Shown here: one piece after another, positions 33,147-41,235 of the stretch
How positions within the stretch are numbered: the first letter of the stretch is position 1
How the letters are laid out: every line of letters begins with the position of its first letter
Source of the DNA: VXRJ01 sp965246995
GTDB taxonomy: Bacteria; Acidobacteriota; Vicinamibacteria; Vicinamibacterales; UBA8438
NCBI GenBank assembly: GCA_965246995.1
Contig: OZ252008.1
Span: 3,596,001-3,660,000, forward strand
Direction of reading: 5' to 3'
Length of the DNA stretch: 64,000 nt
Position numbers and translations under genes: made by a program
The notes under the pieces: model-generated
Told to the model about the DNA's origin: nothing
Seen by the model: only the letters and a program-made list of their open reading frames with translations
The model's database searches: none

Positions 33147-34304
33147 TTACGTTAGCATCCCGCCACCTGCCCGGACGAACCGGCCACCCGCAACCCGGAC
33201 AATTTGCCCCTCGATCTCGAGGTCGGTCAGCCTCTGGAGCAGCGCCACGCTCTCCATCCCGCTGCGTTCCACCAAGTCGTCCACCGAGCACGGTTCGCCC
33301 GGGTCCATATGGCGCAACAACCGGTCGGACACCTCCCGGAACCGCGGACCGCCAACCGGCCGCCCCGCAACCGGCTGATCAGCCACGGCCTGATCGGCCG
33401 CGGCCGGCGGGAGGCGCAACTCCTCAAGGATATCGTTCGCAGTCTCGATGATCTTCGCACCGTCTTTGATCAGTGCATGCGCGCCTTGGCTCCGGCCACT
33501 CAGCACGTTGCCCGGCACGGCCATCACCTCGCGCCCCTGCTCCGCCGCGAAACGTGCCGTGATGAGCGATCCGCTCTGCGCCGCTGCCTCGACAACGACG
33601 ACGGCCAGCGACAGACCGCTGATAAGCCGGTTCCGCCGTGGGAAGTGGTGCGGCAACGGCGGCATGCCGGGCGGCAGTTCGCTGATGAGTGCTCCCCCTT
33701 CGTCGGCTATCCGGCCGGCCAGCGCCGCATGCTCCAGGGGATAGACCACGTCAACGCCCGAGCCCACCACGGCGATGGTCCCCCCCGGGCCGTCGAGCGC
33801 GCCCCGATGCGCGGCGGCGTCGACGCCGCGCGCCAGACCACTCACGACCGCGACACCCTGTCGGCTGAGGGCACCCGCCAACTGCTCCGCCACTTCCTGC
33901 GCATAGGGCGAAGCGCTACGGGATCCAACAATCGCTACCGCCGGCCGACCGAGTGCCGCGCGATTGCCCCGCAACCACAGTACCGCCGGGGGATCGCTGA
34001 TTTCGGCCAAGTACGCCGGATAGATCGGGTCGTACCAGGCGAGAGCCTCGAAGCCGCCCTCCCTTGCCGCCTCCAGAAAACGTACAGCTTTCTTCTGACA
34101 GGCGCTCCGCTGGGCCGTGAGCTTCGCCGGCAGCGTCCGCAGCAGCCGAGCCAGGCGCGCCAGTTCAACGCCGCGACGCTGGTCGCCGGCAAGCGCCTCC
34201 GGACCGCCGGCGGCGGCGCGAGCCAACAACGCCCCGTGGAGGCTGGTGCGCGTCAGAAAGAGCGACAGCGTGACCGCCTCAATCAGGCCCTCGGCCAGTG
34301 CCAT
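33147..34304 (-). CDS. dprA: DprA/Smf DNA-processing protein
   Basis: This protein of about 385 residues has the DprA Rossmann core: AIVGSRSASPYAQEVAEQLA, SGLARGVDAAAHRGALDGPG, GTIAVVGSGVDVVYPLEHAA, FPRRNRLISGLSLAVVVVEA and SLITARFAAEQGREVMAVPG. DprA loads RecA on incoming single-stranded DNA during transformation. The C-terminus ends in a winged-helix DML1-type domain (DLVERSGMESVALLQRLTDL, then EIEGQIVRVAGGRFVR). I chose the ATG at 34304; the frame is open to 34388. With comF (38539-39294) it suggests natural transformation. A repeated low-complexity AADQAVADQPVAGRPVG linker precedes the wHTH domain. Confidence 0.93.
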   Translation of the reverse strand: MALAEGLIEAVTLSLFLTRTSLHGALLARAAAGGPEALAGDQRRGVELARLARLLRTLPAKLTAQRSACQKKAVRFLEAAREGGFEALAWYDPIYPAYLAEISDPPAVLWLRGNRAALGRPAVAIVGSRSASPYAQEVAEQLAGALSRQGVAVVSGLARGVDAAAHRGALDGPGGTIAVVGSGVDVVYPLEHAALAGRIADEGGALISELPPGMPPLPHHFPRRNRLISGLSLAVVVVEAAAQSGSLITARFAAEQGREVMAVPGNVLSGRSQGAHALIKDGAKIIETANDILEELRLPPAAADQAVADQPVAGRPVGGPRFREVSDRLLRHMDPGEPCSVDDLVERSGMESVALLQRLTDLEIEGQIVRVAGGRFVRAGGGMLT

Positions 34305-34319
34305 GCCGATCCAGGACTT

Positions 34320-34332
34320 GCAAGATTCTTGC
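34320..34332. promoter_or_regulatory. 13-bp palindrome in the dprA upstream region
   Basis: GCAAGATTCTTGC is a perfect palindrome around a central T, 16 bp upstream of the dprA ATG. It could be an operator site. A partly similar palindrome sits at the divergent promoter at 34396-34407. Confidence 0.35.
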
Positions 34333-34393
34333 CAACCGGGGAAATATGCAGGTCCCGCTTCGGGTCCAGTCAGGATTGCCGGCGCCAATTAAC

Positions 34394-34423
34394 TTGCAAC
34401 CGGTTGCGGTGGGTCGCTATATT
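34394..34423 (+). promoter_or_regulatory. Promoter for the TPR/lipoprotein operon with an overlapping palindrome
   Basis: A good sigma-70-type promoter is visible: -35 TTGCAA (34394-34399), an 18-nt spacer and -10 TATATT (34418-34423). The perfect 12-bp palindrome GCAACCGGTTGC (34396-34407) overlaps the -35, an arrangement suited to a repressor site. The transcription start would be near 34430, giving a leader of about 50 nt. Confidence 0.55.
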
Positions 34424-34479
34424 CGAACAGGAGCTTCGTTCGAGGGTTGTTTTCTGGTGAAACTGACGTGGTGGGAACG

Positions 34480-34827
34480 ATGCGAGGCTTCCTCATTGCC
34501 GCACTGCTTCTGACGCTCGCGCCGGGAGTTGTCTGGGCGGACGAGCGGGACGACGCGGCCGCGCAGGTGAAGTTCGGCATCGCCGTCGCCCAGGTCGGCC
34601 TCTGGCAGGAGGCGGAGTACCGCTGGAAGCGGGCGGCCGAGATCGATCCCACCTACGCCGCCGCCTGGAACAACCTCGGGATAGCCTACGAGCAGAACGG
34701 ACTGTTCGATGAGGCGCTCGACGCCTACGAGAAGGCGCTTGATCTCGAGCCGGAGAACATCAACATCCAGCAGAACTACGATCTGTTCAGGGAAATCCAT
34801 GACCGCATTCTTGAAGGCGACCAGTAG
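34480..34827 (+). CDS. Small exported TPR protein
   Basis: This 115-residue protein has a signal peptide (MRGFLIAALLLTLAPGVVWA) and about two and a half tetratricopeptide repeats (AVAQVGLWQEAEYRWKRAAE, then AAWNNLGIAYEQNGLFDEAL, then YEKALDLEPENINIQQNYDL). Such proteins act as periplasmic scaffolds. I chose the ATG at 34480, with GGTGGGA just upstream; an earlier TTG at 34447 lacks support. Its 3' end overlaps the following lipoprotein gene by 29 bp, so the two are co-translated and probably work together at the outer membrane. Confidence 0.82.
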   Translation: MRGFLIAALLLTLAPGVVWADERDDAAAQVKFGIAVAQVGLWQEAEYRWKRAAEIDPTYAAAWNNLGIAYEQNGLFDEALDAYEKALDLEPENINIQQNYDLFREIHDRILEGDQ

Positions 34828-35584
34828 CGCGCTCCTGTTGCTCACCGCGGCGGCGTGCACCAGCTACTACGAGGTGCCAATCGAGACGCCGCTCCAGCCG
34901 AAACTCGACGTGGGGCGCTTCCAGCGGATTCTGGTGGCCGGCTTCCTCGCGGGGGGGAGCGAGGACGTGGACACGAACCTGGAGACGGCGCGACTCCTCC
35001 GGAGCCAGTTGCGCTCAGAATCGCGGCTCGAGGTCATCGACGCCGAGGTGCTGGACATACTTTCCGTCGCCGACGCGGAGGGGGGCGGAGCGAACGGCAA
35101 CGGGGGTAACGGGGGTGCATCGGACGTCCCCCTCAGCGACGACGAACGGGCCGATATGGACGAAGAGGATCTCGAGGCCTACGAGCACATCTTCGCCAAC
35201 GTCAGCTACTGGCGGCAGTTGGGCGAGGAGCACCAGAACCCGCTCATCGTGACCGGCACCGTCCACTTCACACCGCATCAGCGTTCCGGCATGGTGACGC
35301 GCGAGCGGGAAATCTACGACGAGTTCGGGCGGCGGCGCGTCGTCCCGGTCCGCGCCTACCGCGATCGGACCGGCTTCGTCCTGAGCCCGACGTTCATCTT
35401 CATCGATGGCAGCACCGGCGTCACCCTCTATACCGAGCGGCACCGGGAAGAAGTCCTGTACGACAGCACGCAGAACACACCGGCGCTATCGTCGTATTTC
35501 GAGTTGATGGACCGGCTGCTGCCTTCCTTCCTCGGCGCCCTGGCCGATCAGAGCATCCGCGGTACGCGCATCATGTTGAAGTAG
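34799..35584 (+). CDS. Lipoprotein of unknown function, partner of the TPR protein
   Basis: This 261-residue protein has a lipobox signal (MTAFLKATSSALLLLTAAAC, Cys at residue 20). The mature part begins like a periplasmic sensor of envelope proteins (ILVAGFLAGGSEDVDTNLET, then ARLLRSQLRSESRLEVIDAE). It continues with a Gly/Asn-rich linker (EGGGANGNGGNGGASD) and a beta-rich domain with PTFIFIDGSTGVTLYTERHR. The N-terminal 80 mature residues resemble the CsgG/LpoB-like fold by pattern only. I chose the ATG at 34799, inside the TPR gene. No named family is assigned. Confidence 0.7.
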   Translation: MTAFLKATSSALLLLTAAACTSYYEVPIETPLQPKLDVGRFQRILVAGFLAGGSEDVDTNLETARLLRSQLRSESRLEVIDAEVLDILSVADAEGGGANGNGGNGGASDVPLSDDERADMDEEDLEAYEHIFANVSYWRQLGEEHQNPLIVTGTVHFTPHQRSGMVTREREIYDEFGRRRVVPVRAYRDRTGFVLSPTFIFIDGSTGVTLYTERHREEVLYDSTQNTPALSSYFELMDRLLPSFLGALADQSIRGTRIMLK

Positions 35585-35590
35585 ACGATC

Positions 35591-35620
35591 TTTACAGGTC
35601 GCGCTGGGCGGGGGTATCAT
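35591..35620 (+). promoter_or_regulatory. Promoter for rplU operon
   Basis: TTTACA (35591-35596), an 18-nt spacer and TATCAT (35615-35620) form a clear sigma-70-type promoter after the lipoprotein stop at 35584. It leaves a leader of about 70 nt before the L21 ATG, in which I see no obvious structured regulator. Confidence 0.55.
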
Positions 35621-35696
35621 TTCCTTTTGCAGACGTGGACGTCGGCGCGCCATGGATGTCGGCGCACCGTCGGCGTAGATGTCGGACACCAGTGAA

Positions 35697-36011
35697 ATGT
35701 TCGCAATTATCAAGAGTGGCGGTCGGCAGTTGCGGGTCGAGGAAGGGGCGGTTGTGACCGTCGACCATCTCACGCAGGACGTGGGTGACACGGTCACGTT
35801 CGACCGTGTTCTTCTCCTCGACGGTGACGGCGCGACCGCTACGGGAACCCCTTACATCGAGCGGGCGACGGTGACCGGTGTCGTCGACAGCCAGACCCGG
35901 GGTCCGAAGGTACGGGTCTTCCGCAAGCGCCGCCGCAAGACGTGGCGGCGAACGCTCGGCCACCGGACGGACCAGACGCTCGTCCGGATCACCCGCATCG
36001 AGGCGGAGTAG
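35697..36011 (+). CDS. rplU: Ribosomal protein L21
   Basis: This 104-residue protein is a full-length L21 (MFAIIKSGGRQLRVEEGAVV, then DTVTFDRVLLLDGDG, then KVRVFRKRRRKTWRRTLGHR, then TLVRITRIEA). It binds 23S rRNA in the 50S subunit. I chose the ATG at 35697 by family alignment; a frame open from 35679 would add MSDTSE. It heads rplU-rpmA-obg, the usual conserved block. Confidence 0.97.
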   Translation: MFAIIKSGGRQLRVEEGAVVTVDHLTQDVGDTVTFDRVLLLDGDGATATGTPYIERATVTGVVDSQTRGPKVRVFRKRRRKTWRRTLGHRTDQTLVRITRIEAE

Positions 36012-36055
36012 CCAAACGGACAGGCAGTCGGCGCCGCATCAGCGACGAAATCATC

Positions 36056-36319
36056 ATGGCGCACAAAAAGGGTCAGGGCAGTTCGCGAAACGGTCGCGAC
36101 AGCCAGGCGCAACGGCTTGGCGTCAAGCGGTTCGACGGCAACGTCGTGCCGGGCGGCGCGATCCTCATTCGTCAGCGCGGCCGCCGCTTCCGTCCTGGAG
36201 TCAACGTCGGTCTCGGCAAGGACGATACGCTGTTCGCGAAGATCGGTGGGCGTGTCCGCTTCGAGGATCACGGCTCCCGCGGGCGCGTCATCAGCGTCCT
36301 GCCGCTCGACGCTTCGTGA
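36056..36319 (+). CDS. rpmA: Ribosomal protein L27
   Basis: This 87-residue protein is L27 (MAHKKGQGSSRNGRDSQAQR, then LGVKRFDGNVVPGGAILIRQ, then RGRRFRPGVNVGLGKDDTLF). The N-terminus, which reaches the peptidyl-transferase centre, begins directly with MAHKKG, so no Firmicutes-type cleaved extension is present. The gap to rplU is 44 bp. Confidence 0.97.
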   Translation: MAHKKGQGSSRNGRDSQAQRLGVKRFDGNVVPGGAILIRQRGRRFRPGVNVGLGKDDTLFAKIGGRVRFEDHGSRGRVISVLPLDAS

Positions 36320-36379
36320 TGATCAAGCGCCTCTGCGCCCCCGCCGAGAGTCGTTCCGCCCTCGACTGATCCGTTCCGC

Positions 36380-37459
36380 ATGTTCGTCGACGAGGTCGAC
36401 ATCCGCGTGGCAGCCGGTAACGGCGGCAAGGGGTGTGTCAGCTTCCGTCGCGAAAAGTTCGTCCCCCGCGGCGGCCCCGACGGCGGTGACGGCGGACGGG
36501 GCGGTTCGGTCTGGCTCCGCGCCAACACCCATCTCAACACGCTGATCTCGCTCAAGTTCCATCCTCTCTGCCGCGCCGAGCGGGGAGCGCATGGGGAAGG
36601 GTCAAACCGTACCGGCCGATCCGGAGGCGATCTGTACGTCGAAGTCCCGCCCGGCACACTCGTCTACGCCGTCAGCGAGGACGGCGACACGCTCGAACCC
36701 CTCGCCGATCTGACCGAAGAGGGCGAGTCGTGGCGGGCGGCAGCGGGTGGACGGGGCGGACGGGGCAACCCGCGCTTCGTGAGCTCCACCAACCGGGCGC
36801 CGCGCCAGGTAGAACCGGGGAAGCCGGGCGAGCAGCGGACGCTCCGGCTCCGGCTCTCGCTCCTGGCCGATGTCGGTCTCGTCGGCTTTCCCAACGCCGG
36901 GAAGTCGACGCTGATAGCCCGCGTATCGGCAGCGCGCCCGAAGGTGGCCGACTATCCCTTCACGACGCTGACACCCCATCTCGGCGTCGTCAGCCTGGAC
37001 GAGGATCGGAGCTTTGTACTGGCGGACGTCCCGGGCCTGATCGCCGGCGCGCATCAGGGGCACGGCCTGGGACACCGCTTCCTTCGGCATCTGGAACGGA
37101 CCCGCGTGCTGGTCCACCTGATCGATGTCTCTTCCGCCAACGGCCGGGATCCGGTGGACGACTTCGACACGATCTGCAACGAACTCGAACGCTTTCCCGC
37201 AGCCGAAGCGGTCGGGGCACAGAACGTCTCGCCGGACAACGGCTCGACCGCCGGCTCGGATCTCGCCCGGAAACCGCAACTGGCTGCGGCGACGAAGACG
37301 GACGCGCTCGACGATCAGGAACGCCTCGCCCGGCTGCGCGGACATCTGGATGCGCGATCGATCCCGCTCTACCCGATCTCCGCCGTGACCGGCGACGGTG
37401 TGCGCGCGCTTCTCGAGGCGATGTGGTCGGCTATCCACGCGCCCGAGGGGGAGGCGTGA
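36380..37459 (+). CDS. obg: Obg GTPase (CgtA/ObgE)
   Basis: This 359-residue protein has the glycine-rich Obg fold at the N-terminus (MFVDEVDIRVAAGNGGKGCV, then RREKFVPRGGPDGGDGGRGG, then AAGGRGGRGNPRFVSSTN). The G domain carries G1 GFPNAGKSTL, the PFTTLTPHLGVV switch, G3 ADVPGLIAGAHQGHGLGHRF and an ATKTD G4. It ends soon after the G domain, so the C-terminal OCT domain is absent, as in E. coli-length forms. It acts in late 50S assembly. The ATG at 36380 follows rpmA by 60 bp. The stop overlaps the possible nadD start. Confidence 0.95.
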   Translation: MFVDEVDIRVAAGNGGKGCVSFRREKFVPRGGPDGGDGGRGGSVWLRANTHLNTLISLKFHPLCRAERGAHGEGSNRTGRSGGDLYVEVPPGTLVYAVSEDGDTLEPLADLTEEGESWRAAAGGRGGRGNPRFVSSTNRAPRQVEPGKPGEQRTLRLRLSLLADVGLVGFPNAGKSTLIARVSAARPKVADYPFTTLTPHLGVVSLDEDRSFVLADVPGLIAGAHQGHGLGHRFLRHLERTRVLVHLIDVSSANGRDPVDDFDTICNELERFPAAEAVGAQNVSPDNGSTAGSDLARKPQLAAATKTDALDDQERLARLRGHLDARSIPLYPISAVTGDGVRALLEAMWSAIHAPEGEA

Positions 37460-37467
37460 TTCGCGTG

Positions 37468-38127
37468 ATGAGAATCGGGATCCTGGGTGGGACCTTTGAT
37501 CCGGTGCATTTTGGCCATCTCGACGCGGCGCTCGCGGCGCAGCAGGCGCTCGGTCTCGACGAGGTGAGGCTGATGCCGTCGGGCGAGGCGCCGCACAAGA
37601 GACCGCGCGATCAGGCGGCGGGCGATCACCGGCTGGCGATGACGGCACTCGCAGTCGAGGGGTACGGCACGCTGGGCGCGAGCGATTTCGAACTCCGTGC
37701 GCCCGGCCCGTCATACACGTCGGTCACACTGCGGAGGCTGGCCGACGAACAGGGATGCGACCCGTCACGGCTGTTCTTCATTCTTGGCAGCGACGCTTTC
37801 GCCGAGATCGGCCAGTGGTACGACTATCCGGCGCTGCTTGAGCGAGGCCACTTCGTGGTCGTCTCCCGACCCGAAGCCACGGCCACGCCTGTTCGCGACC
37901 GGATGCCGGCGCTCGCGGACCGCATGCATGCGGGCAGCCGATCCACCGACGGCACGCCCGCCATCTGGCTGGTCGACGCCGATACCCGCGACGTCTCGTC
38001 GTCCGATATCCGCCGGCGCATCGCCCGACGCGAACCACTCGAGCACCTGCTTCCCCCCGCTGTTTCGGACTACATCGTTCGCCACCACCTGTATGGTGCG
38101 GGCGACACGAACCCGCTACCCGCATGA
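37468..38127 (+). CDS. nadD: Nicotinate-nucleotide adenylyltransferase
   Basis: This 219-residue nucleotidyltransferase has MRIGILGGTFDPVHFGHLDA (with the HxGH site), LMPSGEAPHKRPRDQAAGDH, the PSRLFFILGSDAFAEIGQWY signature and SSSDIRRRIARREPLEHLLP (the ISSTxIR-like motif). It makes deamido-NAD from nicotinate mononucleotide. The start is uncertain among GTG 37456 (which overlaps the obg stop as GTGA), GTG 37465 and ATG 37468. I chose the ATG because the family begins there, with GGGGGAGG 12 nt upstream. The stop overlaps rsfS as ATGA. Confidence 0.94.
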   Translation: MRIGILGGTFDPVHFGHLDAALAAQQALGLDEVRLMPSGEAPHKRPRDQAAGDHRLAMTALAVEGYGTLGASDFELRAPGPSYTSVTLRRLADEQGCDPSRLFFILGSDAFAEIGQWYDYPALLERGHFVVVSRPEATATPVRDRMPALADRMHAGSRSTDGTPAIWLVDADTRDVSSSDIRRRIARREPLEHLLPPAVSDYIVRHHLYGAGDTNPLPA

Positions 38128-38516
38128 CGACTAGACATTCCCATTTGCCGGATGCGGTCCGCGAAGCGATCGCAGCCCTGGTCGACAAGAAGGCACTCGA
38201 CATCGTCCTGCTCGATCTGCGCGGGACGGGCGCTTTCACAGACTTTTTCGTCGTCGGATCAGGCCGGACGACACGGCAGGTAAAGGCAATCGCCGACGCC
38301 GTCAACGAACGACTACGGGCGATCGGGGAGCGCCCGAAGCATATGGAAGGCTACGATCATGCCGAGTGGGTGCTGATCGATGGTTTCGACCTCCTTGTCC
38401 ACATCTTCACGATCGAAACACGCCGCGTCTACGACCTCGAGCGCCTCTGGGGCGACGCCGGCCGGACCGCCGTACCGGAAACCGGCCTGGACGACGCCGC
38501 CCCCGCCGGCGACTGA
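38124..38516 (+). CDS. rsfS: Ribosomal silencing factor RsfS
   Basis: This 130-residue protein matches RsfS/Iojap (ALVDKKALDIVLLDLRGTGA, then FTDFFVVGSGRTTRQVKAIA, then GYDHAEWVLIDGFDLLVHIF). It binds L14 and prevents subunit joining in slow growth. The ATG overlaps the nadD stop (ATGA). A short Ala/Pro tail follows the core. Confidence 0.95.
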   Translation: MTTRHSHLPDAVREAIAALVDKKALDIVLLDLRGTGAFTDFFVVGSGRTTRQVKAIADAVNERLRAIGERPKHMEGYDHAEWVLIDGFDLLVHIFTIETRRVYDLERLWGDAGRTAVPETGLDDAAPAGD

Positions 38517-38538
38517 CGCGTTCGCCGGCGACCGCCGG

Positions 38539-39294
38539 TTGGACCCGCGCCACGCCGTCGACGCACTGCTGGCCGTCGCCTGGGCGTCGCGCTGCATTGC
38601 CTGCGAAGCGCCGCTCGATTCCCCCACGCGCGGCCTGGTCTGCGCTCCCTGTCTCGAGCAGATCCCCCGGATCGCGCCGCCCGTCTGCAGCCGCTGCGGC
38701 CTGCCGCTCACGCCGGTGGAGATCGACACGGGACCAGAGGGCAAGGCGCGCTGTCCCGCCTGTCTCCGGGACGGTGGACCGCCGACGCCCCGCCGTGCCG
38801 CCGGTCTTCACGACGGACCGCTCCGCGCGATGATTCACGCGCTCAAGTACGGCGGACGCCGCTCGCTCGCGCACCCGCTTGCCGGGATGCTGCGCGAGGC
38901 GGCGGCCGACTGGCTGGGCCACGCCGATGCCGTGGTCCCGGTGCCGCTCCACCCACTCCGCCGCTGGCGGCGCGGCTTCAACCAGGCGCACGACATCGCG
39001 GCCCGGCTCGGCATCCCGGTGATGCTCCCCATCCGCCGTGCGCGCCACACCCGGCCACAGATGGCACTGCCCCGCAGCGTCCGCCTCCGCGCGGTCCGTG
39101 GTGCGTTCACGCTTACGCGGAACACCGCGGGCCGGGCGCCGGCAGCGATCCGCAACAAGAAGATCCTGTTGGTGGACGATGTGATCACGACCGGCGCAAC
39201 GGTCGAGGCCTGCGCCGCGCTGCTGCGCGATGCCGGCGCCGCCGACGTGCGCGCAATCGGTATCGCGTTCGCCCCGCGCTGGGACCGGCGGTAA
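38539..39294 (+). CDS. comF: ComF-family phosphoribosyltransferase-like protein
   Basis: This protein of about 251 residues has Cys pairs for a zinc site near the N-terminus (CIACEAPL ... CAPCLEQI ... CSRCGLPL ... CPACLRDGG). The ComF core follows (ALKYGGRRSLAHPLAGMLRE, then VVPVPLHPLRRWRRGFNQAH), and then the PRPP-binding loop ILLVDDVITTGATVEACAAL. ComF assists DNA uptake in competent bacteria. The start is unclear. The frame is open into rsfS, but the first good candidate after the rsfS stop is the TTG at 38539, with no clear Shine-Dalgarno, so coupling is likely. It ends 8 bp from convergent tmk. Confidence 0.85.
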   Translation: MDPRHAVDALLAVAWASRCIACEAPLDSPTRGLVCAPCLEQIPRIAPPVCSRCGLPLTPVEIDTGPEGKARCPACLRDGGPPTPRRAAGLHDGPLRAMIHALKYGGRRSLAHPLAGMLREAAADWLGHADAVVPVPLHPLRRWRRGFNQAHDIAARLGIPVMLPIRRARHTRPQMALPRSVRLRAVRGAFTLTRNTAGRAPAAIRNKKILLVDDVITTGATVEACAALLRDAGAADVRAIGIAFAPRWDRR

Positions 39295-39302
39295 ACGCCG
39301 CG

Positions 39303-39890
39303 TCAGTCGTGCGCCGGCAGGTGCGGTTCTACGGCGCCAGCCATGGCAACAGCGACCTCATGGGGGGATTGTTCACCGTCGATGCGGATCCAGCCCGGTT
39401 GCCGGGCAAGACGCTGATAGCTGGCGCGGACACGACCGAGCAGTTCGAGGTCGCGTTCGTAACGGTCGCGGCCAACCGCCTTGCGGGCAAGCGCCGTCTC
39501 CGGCGCGATGTCGAGAAACAAGGTCAGTTCCGGCTGCGGCAAGTAGATCTGCAGGTTCTCGAGCCACGCCGGGTCGAGTCCGTGGGCTTCGCCGTAGGCG
39601 ACGGCGGAGGCGACGTAACGATCGAACACCACGATAAGGCCTCCCGCCTGCCACCGGTCGATATCGGCTTTCCGCTCGAAGCGGTTCGCGACGTAGAGCA
39701 ACTGCATGGTCTCCGGGCCGTACTCTCGTTCGCCCTGGAGGGCGCGCGCGATTTCCTCACCGATCGACGTGCCGTAGTCGGGGAACGAGGCAACGCGCGA
39801 CCGGTAGCCGGCGGCGCGCAGCCGATCACGCAGCTCGTGCGCCTGCGTCTCCTTCCCGCTCTGATCCAGACCCTCAATCGCTATGAGCAT
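39303..39890 (-). CDS. tmk: Thymidylate kinase-family protein
   Basis: This 195-residue P-loop kinase has IAIEGLDQSGKETQAHELRD, with Gln and Glu where typical dTMP kinases have GSGKST-type residues. It carries the DRY motif FDRYVASAVAYGEAHGLDPA and the lid KAVGRDRYERDLELLGRVRA. The product would be dTDP for DNA synthesis. The gene lies 27 bp downstream of lysA on the same strand, with GGAACGGAG upstream of the ATG. The P-loop variant occurs in a subset of the family, so the assignment is likely but substrate choice is unproven. Confidence 0.85.
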   Translation of the reverse strand: MLIAIEGLDQSGKETQAHELRDRLRAAGYRSRVASFPDYGTSIGEEIARALQGEREYGPETMQLLYVANRFERKADIDRWQAGGLIVVFDRYVASAVAYGEAHGLDPAWLENLQIYLPQPELTLFLDIAPETALARKAVGRDRYERDLELLGRVRASYQRLARQPGWIRIDGEQSPHEVAVAMAGAVEPHLPAHD

Positions 39891-39917
39891 CGCTATCGCG
39901 CTCCGTTCCTGCCGCCG

Positions 39918-41162
39918 TCACGGCTCCGACGCCACCATCTCGTCGATTGACTGCCGGCGACGAATCAGCGTCCAGGTCCCCTTTGCGACCAAGGCCTCGG
40001 CCGGCAGCGGATGGCGATTGTAGTTCGATGCCATCGCCGAACCGTAGGCGCCCGCGTCGCGCACCAGGATGCGGTCGCCCACCTCCGGCAGCGGCATCCA
40101 GTAGCCAAGTCGAACGACATCGCTTGTCTCGCAGATCGGTCCAACCACGTCGCAGATGACCGGCGGGCCGCCGCCCACCTGCAGCGGGTGGAGGCGGTGC
40201 ACCGAATCGTAGAGCGCCGGGCGCATCAACTCGCTCATGCCGGCATCCAGCACCACGAAGTACCGGCCATCCGCCTGCGGCTTGACGTCGACCACGGTGG
40301 CGATGAGAGCGCCGGCCGGACCGACGATCCACCGGCCCGGCTCGACCAGCAACGTCAATCCGGTGGGACGCACCGCATCGACCAGCAGTCGGGCGTATGC
40401 GTCGACCGAAGGCGCCGGCGCCTCGTCGTAAGCGATCCCGAGTCCGCCACCCAGGTCGATATGCCCGAGAGTGATACCGTCCGACTGCAACTCCTGCGCG
40501 AACCGTGCAATTACCGAGGCGGTCCGGCCCAGGGCATCGAACGCGGTGATTTGCGATCCGACATGGGCGTGGATACCCACCAGTTCCAGTCCATCGCGGT
40601 CGGCCGCGTCGCGGACGATACGGCGCGCGTCGCCAATCGGAACGCCGAACTTGTGTGCACGGCCACCGGTTGCGATCCCGGGATGGGTCTCCGCCTTGAT
40701 GTCCGGATTGATGCGAAGCGCGACGCGCGCACGCGTGCCCCGCGAGGCGGCGATCCGTCCAATGCGGTCGAGTTCGCCGGCCGACTCCGCGTTGATGGTG
40801 CCTACGCCGAGGCGCACCGCTTCGATCAGTTCCGCTTCCGTCTTGCCGACACCGGTAAAAACAATCGCGTCGGGAGGCACGCCGGCACGTAACGCCACCC
40901 CGATCTCGCCGCCCGAGTTGGCGTCGAAAGCACTCCCGGCCGAGAACAGCAGCCGGACTAGCCCGAGCGTCGAGTTCGCCTTCATCGCGTAGTGGATCCG
41001 ATGGGGATAGTCGCCAAGCGCCGCGTCGAGCGCGCGGTAGCGGTCGACGATCGCAGCCGCGCTGTACACGTACAAAGGCGTCCCCTCGGCGGCAGCCACC
41101 GTAGCCAGGTCGACGCCGTCGCAGGTAGCTGAACGGCCCGGGGAACAGTCGAATCCGTCCAT
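39918..41162 (-). CDS. lysA: Diaminopimelate decarboxylase
   Basis: This 414-residue PLP enzyme makes lysine from meso-diaminopimelate. It has the PLP lysine K61 in HYAMKANSTLGLVRLLF, the GTINAESAGELDRIGRIAAS segment, GIHAHVGSQITAFDALGRTA, the phosphate-binding HIDLGGGLGIAYDE, VEPGRWIVGPAG and the dimer-site CETSDVVRLGYWMPLPEVGD, then RILVRDAGAYGSAMASNYN. All expected motifs are present. It is divergent from the ECF sigma operon and 27 bp ahead of tmk. Confidence 0.96.
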   Translation of the reverse strand: MDGFDCSPGRSATCDGVDLATVAAAEGTPLYVYSAAAIVDRYRALDAALGDYPHRIHYAMKANSTLGLVRLLFSAGSAFDANSGGEIGVALRAGVPPDAIVFTGVGKTEAELIEAVRLGVGTINAESAGELDRIGRIAASRGTRARVALRINPDIKAETHPGIATGGRAHKFGVPIGDARRIVRDAADRDGLELVGIHAHVGSQITAFDALGRTASVIARFAQELQSDGITLGHIDLGGGLGIAYDEAPAPSVDAYARLLVDAVRPTGLTLLVEPGRWIVGPAGALIATVVDVKPQADGRYFVVLDAGMSELMRPALYDSVHRLHPLQVGGGPPVICDVVGPICETSDVVRLGYWMPLPEVGDRILVRDAGAYGSAMASNYNRHPLPAEALVAKGTWTLIRRRQSIDEMVASEP

Positions 41163-41221
41163 GGGTTTGCGGGATTGCGTGAGCCCCGCGGGCTACGATC
41201 TCGCGCGGGTGCCATGAATTG

Positions 41222-41227
41222 TACACT
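41222..41227 (+). promoter_or_regulatory. Putative -10 element (TACACT) for a leaderless ECF sigma transcript
   Basis: TACACT lies 8 nt before the GTG start at 41236. The same hexamer precedes the biotin carboxylase start at a similar distance. No Shine-Dalgarno is present in between. Confidence 0.4.
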
Positions 41228-41235
41228 TGCCCCAC

